Positions 1 through 11,160 of a stretch of DNA of 64,000 bases are shown here, one piece after another. The DNA lies in NCBI GenBank assembly GCA_002786025.1, contig NHNW01000006.1, positions 62,001 to 126,000 of the forward strand. Reading direction: 5' to 3'. The translations under genes and the position numbers were made by a program. The notes beneath the pieces are model-generated. The model searched no databases and was not told where the DNA came from. It worked only from the letters and a program-made list of their open reading frames with translations. Positions within the stretch are counted from its first letter, which is position 1. Each line of letters starts with the position of its first letter. This DNA comes from Zasmidium citrigriseum (taxonomy: Eukaryota; Ascomycota; Dothideomycetes; Mycosphaerellales; Mycosphaerellaceae).

Positions 1-1490
1 TTGAAGTGGCCAACCTTGGGACAAGCCTGCTTCTTTTTGGATTCGCATTAGGCCCGCTGTTGTGGGCTCCGCTGTGCGAGATGTATGGGAGAAAGTGGCC
101 TGCGCTGATCGTGAGCATATATGTTTCTTGACCTTGATGAACATGTGCTTATGGTGCTTCAGCCTTACTTTATCAGCGCATGTTTCTGTTTCGGAACAGC
201 AACCGCCAAAGACACCCAGACCGTCGTAATCACTCGCTTCTTCACCGGTGCGTTCGGCAGCTCTCCGATATCCATCACGGGAGGGGCGATCGTCGACATC
301 TGGAAGCCCGCAGAGCGAGGAATTCCAATGGTATGCTACAGCGTCACCATTGCTGCTGCTCCAACATTGGGACCTTTGATTGGAGGCGCGCTCATTGCCA
401 GCGGTGCAGGCTGGCGCTGGACACAGTATTTGACAGGGATTGTAATGATGACACAATTTGTCATTGCTGCGATATTCCTTCGAGAAACTCATGGCGACAC
501 AATCCTGCGCAGAGAGGCAGCTGCCCTACGGAGAAGAGAAGGTAACTACGCGTTGCACGCGAGGGTGAGTCATGCGTCTCTTTGGTGTCTTCTTGTCATG
601 CTGACCCGTGCCTATAGATCGAAGAGAAGGGGACTTCGTTTGGAGAGATGGCTCAGACTTATCTTCTGCAGCCTTTGCGAATCATGTTGAATCCGATCTG
701 CCTTTTGATCAACATCTACTCGTCGTTCGTTTATGGTGAGGCGTGGCAATACAGACCTTGAAATGTGGCGCCCCACTGACCTTTGGTCCAGGGATGCTCT
801 ACGCTTTCTTGCTTGCTTTCCATGTAGAGTACCAAGAGCTTCGACATTGGAATCCCGTAATCGGCGCCCTTCCGTTCCTGGCAATCTTCAGTGGTTGCTT
901 GGCTGCTGCGGCAATCAATATTGCGAACAACGAAACCTACTACAAAACATGCTTCTCCAAGAACGGGCACAAGCCCTTGCCTGAGGCGAGGCTACCGCCC
1001 ATGATGCTCGGTAGCTTCGCCTTCGCGGGAGGCATGTTTCTCTTCGGATGTAAGTTGGACCGCGAATGATGATGTGTGATTTGGCAAGCATGACCCGAAA
1101 ACTCGTGTCATGTTGCGCATGTCAGTCCAAGGCTGACGGCGTCCAGGGACCTCTGTTGAGCACGTGTCCAGCTACTGGCCATCCTTGGTCGGAGTTTTCT
1201 TGATAGGCGTGGGGTTCACCACCATCTTTCAATCCTCTTTGCAGTACCTCGTGGACACATTCACACGGTACAGTGCCGGGGCGATCGCTGCCAATACTTT
1301 TACAAGGTCAGTGTTAGCTGGAGCATTCCCACTCTTTATTACGCAGATCTACCATGCCATTGGAGTAGATTGGGGGAGCACGATCTGGGCTTGCGTGGGT
1401 GTGCTGCTATTACCTGTGCCCTTTCTGTTCTTCCGCTCCGGCAGATCCATCAGGGCGAGGGGAGAATTTAGCAAGCTTTCAACGATCTAA
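1..1490 (+). CDS. MFS transporter, DHA1-like, 5' end outside window
   Basis: Proton-coupled export or uptake of small molecules at the plasma membrane is the usual role; the substrate is unknown. Exons read 3-110, 163-564, 618-735, 792-1049 and 1147-1490 and join in one frame of 360 codons with the stop at 1488-1490. The visible part begins just before the MFS loop motif, seen as [10 protein letters not shown], and contains several membrane helices, the TxTRFFTG helix region and the PEARLPPMM segment common in fungal DHA1 multidrug-type carriers. The C-terminal [11 protein letters not shown] ends the last helix. The N-terminal cytoplasmic part and first helix lie left of the window. The gene is convergent with the next one. 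The family call is firm; a drug-efflux role is only a family-level guess. Confidence 0.88.
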
Positions 1491-2347
1491 ACTCATAGAA
1501 AGACCCACTTGACATTGTCTAAATACCAGGCAAAAGCTCTACTCCATCCCGACCACACTCAGAAATGATCACTGATCCGTCGAGGAAGTGGAAAGGTGTC
1601 CGCATTCCTTCTCGCCAATGCGTGGTGCAGGACCCACAGGGTTCATTGAATTCTCATCACATTCATGTGAAGCCATGTCGTTCATCACAGAGCCTGCAAA
1701 TGATTCAAAACATACACTGAGAAGCGGTAAGAAAGGAAGCGACGGTGGAATGGGGGTGAAGGTAAGCTCCAAGTTTCGGTGCGACCAGAAAAGCCGAGCT
1801 TGTACCAATGCGCTTGTACAGCTTCGGCTAGCTCAAAGCTTAAATTTACGACCTCAGCTCCGGTTGAACAGTCTGAGCTCCTCGGCGGTCCATTGTTTGT
1901 CGTCTTCTCATGGCTAGATCTAATCTTCAACCCTCTCGACCTCAGCTACTAAGAGCACTCTCCGAACTGTGGCAAGTCATCGACAATCAGTAAATGACTA
2001 CAAACTTTTGATTGTTGATGGACGTCACTGAATGCTACGCAGACTTTGGATTAAGAAATCGTCGGCAGAGCGGTAATTTTACATCGTGAAGGAACCCGGA
2101 TAGGTAAAAGTGACTTTGCATTGCAATCTTGCTGAAGTCGAAAGGAATGTCGGCCGCTAAGCGCTGTCGAGGCTATGAGCCCCAGTAAGTGGTAATATCG
2201 TGTTAGAAAACTCCAACTGACGTCTCTTTCCCAAGGACAGAGAGTCGACCGTGCGTATCGATCTGTTGAAAGCTTCGCACTTCAACTGCCTGGATCGTAC
2301 GCAGATCAACAAACTTCCTTGGCATGTGGATCGATTGCCGACATTGC
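1491..2347. other. convergent intergenic region
   Basis: This stretch lies between the 3' ends of two convergent genes. Short open frames here have no signal peptide, motif or splice-supported extension, so no gene is called. It probably holds both 3' untranslated regions. Confidence 0.5.
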
Positions 2348-3627
2348 TCAAGGCGGGCAATTTGGAGACTGGTCCGTGAAAAGGCCCGAAATCAGCGCAT
2401 AGAAGCCGGTGTTCAGCGACTGCTGCACACCCAAGTTATTCTCCTGGGCCAAGTTGGCACAATATCCTCCCACGTTCTGCGAGCGGCCGTAGTTCCACAA
2501 CTCCTCTCCTAGTTGCTCCGCCAGGATATCAGAGATGGGTAGTGTAACGCTTTGGTCGAAGTTGAAGTAAGAGTAGTATGCGGTAAAATCGTCTCCGCTG
2601 CTCTGCCTCTTACCATTGTTGTGCTGACGATGGTGGTCGTTCTTCGAGTTCGAGGTCATGACCGTGTGGTTGTTGCGAGGGTCGAAGTCCATGGCCGCTT
2701 CCCAGTGCTCCCCAGTCTCTGCGCGGTCGAATTGGAGGAGAGCGTGTAGCAGAGGGTCTTCTCCATCATCACGCCGAAGCTGGGGTCCTGGCAGCTTCGA
2801 GATGGTAGTGCGGATACCGCCAGCAACGATCTCGTCAGAGACGAATGGGACATCATCAATCAGCCCAAGGACATCAGCGTATAGATCGCCCGATCTTCGC
2901 ACGGGACTGTTGACTGGGCGTTGGAGGGAGCGTCTGACCTCATCCGCTGTCAGCACTGCAAACATGATGGAGACTGTAGCGCTGATTCCACAGATCAGCG
3001 CATTTGGCGCTCCAGCAGTGGCGAACGATGGGCAGGTCTCCAAACCAGCAATGGCGAATGCACCGAAGCCACCAACGCGAGTGTAAAGCCAGCCGTATCT
3101 GTCAACCATGACTTGGCGCCTGTCGTAGACCGATACGGTACCAGGAGCCCGCATAGACAAGGAGTCGCTGGGTGATGGCGTCCAGATCACTGGCGATCGC
3201 TCCAGCAAAACGGGGATGGCACTGGGCTCAATTGCGAAGCGAGAGGCGCCGAAGGTTTGAATGCAGATAGGGTTGGATCCAGGAAACACTACAGGTTCAC
3301 TGTCGTCAGCTCTGACCTGTTGAGATAACAGTCGTTCAAGGTGGAAATCTTACACTCATAGCTTCCCGCATCAAATTCATCGAGACAGGAATTATCATCA
3401 TGCAAGGCCAAGTTCCATGCTCCCGAGGCGGACTCAGGGACGGAAAACAGGAGAGCCGAAGTGAAACCTGGGTTTTCGATCGTCCGGCATTCGCGTTCAG
3501 GGGCAAAATCTTGGGCTTCTCCCACCAGTGTGCCAGTGCAGCTTATCCCCTGATAGAACTGAACTGTCCATTCTTGAGCGCTCGCCGCACCGAGCAGAGC
3601 GAGCACGGGAAGGAGATTCTTGTTCAT
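2348..3627 (-). CDS. secreted protein of unknown family, 404 aa
   Basis: Two exons, 3354-3627 and 2348-3288, are joined by a 65-nt intron with donor GTAAGA, branch GCTGAC and acceptor CTGTAG. The joined length is 405 codons. The start ATG at 3625-3627 opens a clear signal peptide (MNKNLLPVLALLGAASA) followed by a small cysteine-containing domain of about 70 residues. The second exon adds a long region with no motif I recognise. It has a His/Asn-rich middle (around residues 300-320) and an acidic, aromatic C-terminus ending in SPNCPP. Without splicing, exon 1 would stop after 112 codons as a small effector-like protein. The 404-residue reading is preferred because the frame continues exactly across a consensus intron. 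Extracellular location is inferred from the signal peptide. Confidence 0.7.
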
Positions 3628-4364
3628 GGTGGCCAGATTTTGCTGGATGAGAAGTCGAGATTGGAAGTGTTGTGTTCTGGAGAACGTGTCATCGGGAGGG
3701 TGATGTCTTCTTATATTCTTTCTCACCTACCAAAGTCATCCTTAATCGAATCTTGATGACGCAGCCATTGGTAGTCTACTGCATGTTGCCAGTCAATGTA
3801 AACCATTGAAGTCAAATGTCCTGCGCCTATGCTTAGCAGAATTGTTCTGCTACTCCACCATGTCGCTCATTGTGCATTTTGCATCCACTGGAGCTCAGCT
3901 TGTGACGAATTCTCCCAATGTTCTGGATGAAGCTGTAGTCGAAGGATTGTGCTAGTGCCTCGCCATCATTCTTTCCAACAGTACCAAGCCGTCTGTCGGC
4001 ACAATCAACGTGGCCGGCGGCTCGAATAGGAAAAACCAAACTCCTCTGAGCATACTTTGCTGTTGCTTCATGACTGGAAGTCACTTAGCGGCTGGCCATG
4101 GTAGACAATCGTGGGATGGGGTGGTCTCGATTGCGCCCACTTGGAGGCTCAACTTCCTCATACATGTGCAATGGGCAGGAGAACGGCAGCTCAGCACTTT
4201 GTCCACGGAATGAATTGCCATCTTCCGAACCTTCAAAGAAGGCTTCGAGGGGGCGCTGCAGCCGTCCAACGTTAGGTCAAGGCTGCCAACGTCGACAGAC
4301 TCGTTGCGGCCGTTCCTTCACTCTGGTGTTAGTAAACCGGCTCAATATCTCTGTAGGATCGTAC
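3628..4364. other. intergenic region
   Basis: This is the upstream region of the secreted-protein gene on the minus strand. Only short unrelated open frames are present and nothing else is recognised. Confidence 0.45.
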
Positions 4365-5119
4365 TTATGCGCGATGATTGTTAGTACCTAGGCATTCTGC
4401 CGTCTTGCCTGAGTTGCGGTATTTGTCAAGTTCGTTGTTGGAGGCTTGATCGGTGATACTCTCGTTGGCTCGTGCTGCGTGCCGTCCCAAGTCAGCGACG
4501 ATTGTCTCCAACTCAAGCACTTTGATCCCGTGTCTCGTTCAGAGTACAGTCCAGTCCAATCGAAGTACGGTTTCGACCGATTCTGTTCGTCGTGATATGC
4601 AGCCCAGCCTTTCTGGAGATCTTGGTTCCGTAACCCGGACATCCACGGCCAAAGGTTCATCATTGAGATCCAAAGGCTCTTCATTGTTCGCAGCATGCAT
4701 ATGTTCTAGTTGTGTATATGGCAGGTGAGAACCTCTTGGCAGTTGCCAATGCTAGGCATACGATGCTCCCGCGGACGCCAGCGCTGGTTTTGAGAGTTGA
4801 AGCACATGGACCCATCTTTCTCTTGGCGCCTTCAACTCGAATTGAATAGGCCTCCGAAATTCAAATGAAGGTTTCTTAGATGAGGAGCTTTGTTGCAGCC
4901 AAGATCTTGACTTGTATTGCCAGAGTTCCTGTAGCATACTGCCAAAGAGTGGGTAGAACGTTTCAGGCAAGATGTATTGGACCGTCTCCTTGGCTCATGT
5001 GGAGAAACGGATTGGAAGACTCAATGCCCTCAAGCCAGACACGCTGGGGTGCAACAGTAAGTCGATGAGCCGCGCGTTGCGCAGAGCTCCAGGCACTGGG
5101 CTGTTTGGGCATTCCGTTC
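4365..5119 (-). pseudogene. degraded protein-coding frame with in-frame stops
   Basis: One minus-strand frame reads as protein for about 250 codons, from near 5119 to a final TAA at 4365-4367, but is broken by three or four stops. These include TGA at about 5004, TAG at about 4753 and TGA at 4539-4541. Segments between stops look coding: LRNARLIDLLLHPSV, then ETVQYILPETFYPLFGSM, then an acidic stretch with EEPLDLNDEPLAV, then a helical tail with VLELETIVADLGRHAARANE. Each stop could be a C-to-T or G-to-A change from CGA, CAG or TGG. No intron of normal size removes them while keeping frame. I do not recognise the family. Another open stretch up to 5259 in a different frame may be an upstream exon. 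An unusual multi-intron gene cannot be fully excluded. Confidence 0.5.
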
Positions 5120-5325
5120 ACAGGCGTTTCCTTGTCGTGGTTACCATCGAGGTTCAATGCTTCATCGCAGAAGAGCAGAGCCATCCTCATCACAATCCAC
5201 GAGTCGATCGAGTCCCTCGCAGTCCTCAATCGGGTCCAAGCCTTGAAGAACTGCATCATTCCATCTGTAGGACTGCATCTGTCAGCACATTTCGTTCAGG
5301 CCTAATTTCTTTCACAGACCAGCAC

Positions 5326-5724
5326 ATGGCTCCTTATCCCGAAAGTGCGGCGAAAACGCGGCCGGTTGGCTTCAGTATCACACACCTGCGCACCATCATC
5401 GCGCGACTTCTCATCGGGTTCAATCTACCTTTATGCTGGCTAGCCCTCGCCGCAACGTGTACCGGTCATGCCGAGATCTGGATGGCTGCGCTCTTTCCAG
5501 GACAGAGCAAGAAGATGACCAACAGTCTGTTCCTCTGCTTCGGAGTATGGTTCATTGTTTCTCATATTGTCTTGTTGCCTGTAGCTTGCCTGTGGGAGCT
5601 TTGGTGGAATCCGTATGCCTGCGAGCCTTCTTTGCGCGGGAAGTTAGATGCTGAGAAGGAGAAACTGCTTGTAAAGGAGAATCGCGATACGGTGAGAAGT
5701 ATGTGGAGGCGGCTGGTCGATTGA
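5326..5724 (+). CDS. small membrane protein, 132 aa, unknown function
   Basis: Translation from ATG 5326 gives 132 residues. Two hydrophobic segments of about 20 residues lie near residues 22-42 and 60-82, the first around LLIGFNLPLCWLALAATC and the second around FLCFGVWFIVSHIVLLPVAC. A charged C-terminal tail is rich in Lys, Glu and Arg. The frame is open further upstream, but ATG 5326 leads directly into the membrane segments. It is convergent with the aldolase gene. No family is recognised. The clean pair of helices and charged tail argue that it is real, but it could be a remnant or the last exon of a longer gene. Confidence 0.45.
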   Translation: MAPYPESAAKTRPVGFSITHLRTIIARLLIGFNLPLCWLALAATCTGHAEIWMAALFPGQSKKMTNSLFLCFGVWFIVSHIVLLPVACLWELWWNPYACEPSLRGKLDAEKEKLLVKENRDTVRSMWRRLVD

Positions 5725-5901
5725 GCGCTCGTCGATGAGGATATGAGCAGCATTGCGTACCCAAAGTCTTCCTTCTCTACTCTCGCAGACATTGCGGGAC
5801 GCCTGATTTTCAAAATTGTATCTGTTGTTCGTGAATTGTCGAAACCTTGGCTGGAAACGGTGGACTGTCATCTTCATTCTGACCAGTCAGCGTGAGATCG
5901 T

Positions 5902-6930
5902 TCACTTGGCCAAGGAGTCTGAGATGGCCGCCATCGCCGAGACTTGCTTGTTCATTGCACCCATCAGCAGAGCAATGTCTCGACCTGCCATCGCAAAGCG
6001 AATACAAGCATGTCTCTTTGCAAGCGTCTCCAGAATGTCGGGTCGAGGCTCAAGCCCTCCAAGGCCTACGAATACTTTCCTGCCGTTGATCGAAGCCTTC
6101 TCAGCGGCTGCAGCTATGCGAGCGACAGTGTTGTGGAAGAGATCGGTGTCGTACTGGCCTGGAACCCCAAGCCTGCGAATCATTAGCCATTAGAAAGCCG
6201 CTCATCACTCGAGGAAAAAGACGTACTCCATGCACAAGTCGGCACAGCCAATGAATAGCGCATCAATGCCAGGAACTGCGGCAATAGCTTCGACATTCTC
6301 TACACCCTCCACGGTTTCGATCATTGGCATGATCATTACGGCATCGTTGACGACTGTCGAGATGGTTGAATAGGAGAGTCTTGTCTCATACTGGGTCATT
6401 GCTGTGACCATCGTCACGGATCGGTGACCCTGGAATTGTAAATAAGCAACAGTCTTAGACGAATACTGGTTCATGACTAACCACTGGTGGAAAATTGGCA
6501 GCATTAGCACAGATCTTCGCCTGCTCGACGTTGTTCACATGAGGAACAATGATGGTCTGAGCCCCAGAATCGAGGCAACGAGATATCCATTCCGCTGAGC
6601 ATGTTGGTACCACGACAGTCGGAGAGATTCTAATGGAGGCACTTTGGTCAAACCAGTACCCAATATGCAGGCTTGAAGTACATACCCAACATTCAAGCAA
6701 GCAATAGCAATGTCCTTCATCGTCTCGATGCTCATCGCCATATGCTCCAAGTTCATCAGTACGGCCGAATAGCCAGCTCGCTTGGCGATCAGGGGCATTT
6801 CCGTGGAGAAGGCTATCCTAAGGCCAAACGAATATGCCAACTTGTTCTCGAACATCAATTGTTTGACCAGGTTTGGGCGGCATACTTCGCGGGCGAGGGT
6901 GGCCTGGTCGATGTCCGAGTTGGATGCCAT
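5902..6930 (-). CDS. HpcH/HpaI aldolase-type enzyme, 292 aa
   Basis: Exons 6686-6930, 6482-6641, 6227-6429 and 5902-6172 total 293 codons. The product matches the HpcH/HpaI (2,4-dihydroxyhept-2-ene-1,7-dioate aldolase, citrate lyase beta-like) TIM-barrel family, which cleaves or forms C-C bonds of 2-oxo acids using a divalent metal. Family signatures are the EHMAMS stretch near the N-terminus, PHVNNVEQAK, the metal-binding Glu in PMIETVEGVENV and the Asp in IGCADLCMELGVPGQY. Start ATG 6928-6930 is chosen because the upstream in-frame start is only TTG. The first intron is only 44 nt. The gene is divergent from a Dal5-like MFS transporter, suggesting uptake and breakdown of one carboxylic acid. 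The substrate is not deducible. Confidence 0.88.
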
Positions 6931-7390
6931 GGTCGAGGTCGACAAAGCTGAGGCCAATCCCGTGTACCGAGGGCTCGAGGCACAGCCGTGGAGTTGCTTG
7001 GTGTTGTGTTTGAAGATGCAACAAGCTTCAGGATGCCCTTGAAGTCGACTTAAGACCGGGAAGTATATGTTTGTCGTGCCACAAGAGTCGCCATTGGATC
7101 CTTGGCCTATCCAAGATAGGCAAGTTCAGAGGAAAGAACCCGGCCAAGTACGTTCTCCTAATCTTCGGCCAGCGGCCAAGGCATTCGCATGGAACACGAG
7201 ATATTCTGCTGTGAATGCGTGGTATCGAGATAATGCACCAAAGGTAGGTGGCAAAGGCGAGAGCGTTGGGCGAGACAGGTCTTGGCGTACGATAAGGGGC
7301 CTGCGTTGCTGAAGTAGTACTTGACCATGTCTGCCGCCAACGTGAGCTTCTCTTTCTTGTAGTAACGAGAGCTGAGAGCTGCTTACCACT
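6931..7390. promoter_or_regulatory. shared divergent promoter, aldolase / MFS
   Basis: These 460 bp separate the start codons of the aldolase (minus) and the Dal5-like transporter (plus) and must carry both promoters. No clear TATA box or known binding site was identified. Confidence 0.5.
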
Positions 7391-9616
7391 ATGGATGCCG
7401 ACAAGAAGTTAGCGACAGTCACCTCGGATCCCATTCCGGACGTAGCTGAAGGACAGCAAGAACCTCAGAATGCGTCCTTCTGGACAAAGTTCGTCAGCCA
7501 CATCTGGGATTCGGATCAACATCTCAAGAGCCCGCAGGTCAGTCGCCTGACTAGCAGCCCACGGCCGTTGCTGACGAGCCTGTAGGAACGAGCTCTTGTC
7601 CAAAAGTTGGACTTCGGTATCTTGATCTGTGCAACCCTTGGCTGGGTAAGTTTCGAAGACATGGAGGAGTTGATCGAATAGCTGACGGCGATCTCTGTAC
7701 AGTGGATCAAATGTGAGCTTTGGAAAATGATCAATAAAGTGTAGCGGTCAAGGCACTCACATTGTCGGCAGATATCGATCAAAGCAATTTGACCAATGCC
7801 TGTAAGCAAAGCATCGGCGACACTCTTTTCAATCTGAGACTCTTTGATTGACATACTGCAGATGTCAGTGGAATGAAAGAAGACCTGGGCATCGAAGGCA
7901 ATGAGTACACTTACATGCAGAGTAAGCCACCCTTTCCATTCGCTGAACATTGACTGACAGTGCAGTGTGCTACACCATCTCCTTCGCAATCATGCAAATC
8001 CCATCGAACATGATCGCTCTCAAAGTCCGACCTCGAATCTGCATCGTAATCTGTGAGATAGGATGGACAATCTTCACGCAAGTACCTTCCTACTTACATC
8101 ATATCAAGGCGATAGCTGACATTTAGGGGCTGCAGCTTCGCACAAGCTGGCGCGACGAGCTCGTCGCAGATGTATGCCTTCCGCTTCATGGTTGGATTCT
8201 TTGAATCTGCGTTCTCGCCCATTATCATCTTCCTCCTCGGATCTTGGTACACGAAGACCGAGCTGGCGAAGCGTGTGGCCATCTGGCACATCACAGGATT
8301 CTTTGGCCAGGCGACAAGCGGTACGGGCACTTCCAGCACGAGCCTGATACAGAAGCTGATGATATGGGTAGGGTTCTTGCAGGCTGGCGTCTACGCATCT
8401 TTGGACGGACATCTCGGTGTGGCTGGCTGGAGATGGCTATACATCAGTGAGCTCGGTACTCCAATGACGCCTTGGACTTTTACTAACCACACCATAGTCT
8501 GCGGCTGCATGTCTCTGCCAGTGGCCATCTCCGTCTGGTTCTTGCTTCCAGACTACCCGCACAACACCAAGGCGTGGTACATCTCTGAAGACGACAGACG
8601 CCTGGCCATGCATCGTGCGGCAAAACAAAACCAGACGGAGATCACCGGAGTCATGGACCTCAAGCTCATGAAGCGGATGTTTGGTAATTGGCGGTGGTGG
8701 ACCTTGTGCTTGATGTACATCTTCGTAAGTATCAAATGTCGTCCAGATCATGAGCTCAAGTGCTGATGTCGCCAGTACGGCAATTCGTGCCAGGCCAATA
8801 ACTACTTCTCGATCTATCTGAGTAAGTGGCTGGATGCGACATCCTGAGGTGGAATGTGTACTGACTGTGAGCAGAGAGCGCCGGCTACAGCGTCTCACAG
8901 CGAAACGTCATTCCGGCATGCGCGAACCTAGTGACGATGGTGAGCGACTTTGCCTGGGGCTTTGGTTCTGACATGTCCGGTAATCGAGTATGGTGGATCA
9001 TTGGACCGCTCCTCGTCACGACCCTTCCGGGAGCCTCAATCCTGACCGCTTGGCCAGACCATGATGCAGCACGGGTTGCGGCGTTCTTCCTGGTGGCATG
9101 CGGCTACGTTACAGCGGTGACCTGGACCTGGGCCAACGAGGTGAACTCTGGCAATGCGGAAGAGAGGGCGTTGACCATCTCCAGCATGAATGGTCTCTTC
9201 TACGCGACAAGTAAGTGACTAGATCATTCGGCTCGCTTTAATAGACCTGGGAGCTCACTGACCGCTTGAATAGACTCATTCCTCCCAATTTTGATCTTTC
9301 CCCAAACCACAGGACCAAGGTTTCCCAGGGGCTTCCCGTCGATCGTGGCCTTCACTGTTGCTGCGGTTGTGCTGACTTGTAAGTATTACCCAACACCAGC
9401 AGTCATCCGTGTATCGCAGCCATGACTGATCGTGCCACTACAGTGTTCGCCAACTTTTTGCATAAACGTCAGCTAAGACAAGAAGCTGCTGCTTGTGCTT
9501 CTCAGCCGGGTTCCGAGTCGCAGGGAGCGGAGTTCAGGGGCGACGCTGGGACGAAGGCGGAGGAGCTGGATGATTTGTCCGCCACAGATCTCCCCACGAA
9601 AACGCAGGTGGCTTGA
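7391..9616 (+). CDS. MFS transporter, Dal5/anion:cation symporter-like, 521 aa
   Basis: Thirteen exons: 7391-7537, 7586-7645, 7703-7712, 7772-7801, 7862-7921, 7966-8077, 8136-8320, 8372-8446, 8498-8724, 8776-8821, 8875-9210, 9274-9378 and 9444-9616. They sum to 522 codons. The protein fits the ACS/Dal5 (allantoate, pantothenate and vitamin permease) group: an IDQSNLTNAY first helix, then EYTYMQMCYTISFAIMQIPS, and YAFRFMVGFFESAFSP at helix 4-5. An acidic C-terminal tail follows. It would import small organic anions across the plasma membrane. Oddities are a 10-nt exon (7703-7712) and an intron with a GC donor (8078-8135). Both are needed to rebuild conserved family sequence. It is divergent from the aldolase gene. 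Confidence 0.9.
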
Positions 9617-10186
9617 ACTTGGGCAATTGAAAGACTCCGTGACATGAGGTGGCATGGAGATCTGCGAAGGATCTCTAGTGGTCGCGAAAAGAATGTCGAC
9701 CTCGAGAAATGCTGTCCAAGGCGTGTAAAGCCACCAAGAAGCTGGCGTAGCAGCGGTGGAATCCAGAGACTAGTGATGTGTTGATCGCCTCGAAGACTTT
9801 CTCCGTTCACCGAAGATTCAATCCATCGGCGGAATCCAAATTGCTCCTCAACTCAGAGAGCGACCATCTTTCTTTATTTCGTGAAGCGCTCACCGGTATC
9901 CACCGACACCTTGTAACGACTTCTCTTCAGCTCGTACCACGGTGGTCATGGAGTTTGTGCAATTGTGCGATGACGCTCGTTGCACTCGATTCATCCGCTT
10001 TCCCATCTAGATGTCAGCGAGCAGAGGAAGGCACGCCCGTGAACAGGGCAGCTGGAGCGCATGACGAGGTATAAAAGCAGGTCCATGGTCCTCAAAGATC
10101 TCAAGTCGTCATCATCGTAAGCCTCGCCTCCTAGAAGCCTTTTCCAAACTCAAGAGCATCCAAGCTATCCTCTCATCTTTCCCATC
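9617..10186. other. intergenic region
   Basis: This holds the 3' region of the MFS gene and the promoter of the small secreted protein, including a TATA box at 10070-10077. No gene is seen. Confidence 0.5.
10070..10077 (+). promoter_or_regulatory. TATA box
   Basis: TATAAAAG lies 110 bp upstream of ATG 10187 and is the clearest core promoter element in the window. A TATA box this close to the consensus is common at strongly induced fungal genes for secreted proteins. Confidence 0.6.
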
Positions 10187-10567
10187 ATGCAAGGTCAACT
10201 CCAGCTCGCCGCATTCGCCACTCTGGCCGGCTTCTTCGCCTCCACGCAAGCCATCAGCATCGGCTTCGGCCAGCAATACAGGGAGCATGATGGCCAGACA
10301 TATCAGGAATGGGTGTCGTGGATTCATGGAGAGTCAGCTTGCCCAGTAGCGCAAGACATCACGGCCCAGCAGTCCAACCCATGTGACATCGACTTCGAGC
10401 TCTGGGGCACGACCTACAGATTACAGGGCTGTCAAGACAACATTCCCGACTCCGTCATCGACGTGGCTCATCCTGATGACCCAGCAAGCTGCAGCGACAA
10501 CGACAACAAGATTCATTGCCATGGAGACCAGCACGATATCATCCAGAAGGTGCAGTGCGTGAGCTGA
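10187..10567 (+). CDS. small secreted cysteine-containing protein, 126 aa
   Basis: A single exon encodes 126 residues. A signal peptide occupies about the first 22 residues, with a hydrophobic core LAAFATLAGFFAS ending at STQA. The mature part has six cysteines at the CPVAQD, NPCDID, GCQDN, SCSDN, IHCHG and QCVS positions, which could form three disulfides. It is acidic and ends at a cysteine two residues before the stop, a common feature of small secreted fungal proteins. No family is recognised. A TATA box precedes it. An effector-like or extracellular role is inferred only from size, secretion signal and cysteine pattern. Confidence 0.75.
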   Translation: MQGQLQLAAFATLAGFFASTQAISIGFGQQYREHDGQTYQEWVSWIHGESACPVAQDITAQQSNPCDIDFELWGTTYRLQGCQDNIPDSVIDVAHPDDPASCSDNDNKIHCHGDQHDIIQKVQCVS

Positions 10568-11160
10568 AGGCCGTGGGGCGTGGCATTCGGGAGGTCATGG
10601 TGAAGTCGAGAAACTTGTTGGAGACGTCGAGAAGTTTTATTTTGAAAATCTGTCATTGTCGTCAGAAGCTTCTGTTGTACCTGCAACTACTCACTGCTTA
10701 GGATGGGGATCTTGGGCCATCCGTGACTTTCATTGATGTAATCGCGATTCAGGATTTCGCCTCAAATAGGCAAGAAAGCAAAACAAGATGCAGAGTACGG
10801 TGACAGAGCTTTTCATATTTTCGAGATCCCCGTTAGGACCTTTGTGGTCTGAACCTCGGGTGCTTTTGCATGTAATCTTTCGCGCATTCCTACGTCGCCG
10901 CCTCAGAGAATGCGCTGAACCAGGCAAACGAAGCTCCAGAACCGCCGCTGGCGATGGGATTCCGCGTTTCTTTCCGATCGTGTTCTTTGGGCGGTCCAAT
11001 CCGGGCAACCGATAAGCCGAAATTCGCCGCCCTCGTTGCCGATGATAAGGGCTTCTGGGGATGGTAAAGAGACCTTTGATAATTCTCCCGCCGCGACAAT
11101 GATGCCTTTGGTACTGTCGTTACTTCGACTCTTCCTCACACGTTCTCTCACTCCATGAGA
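10568..11160. other. convergent intergenic region
   Basis: The 3' regions of two convergent genes lie here. Overlapping short frames on both strands have no supporting features. Confidence 0.5.
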
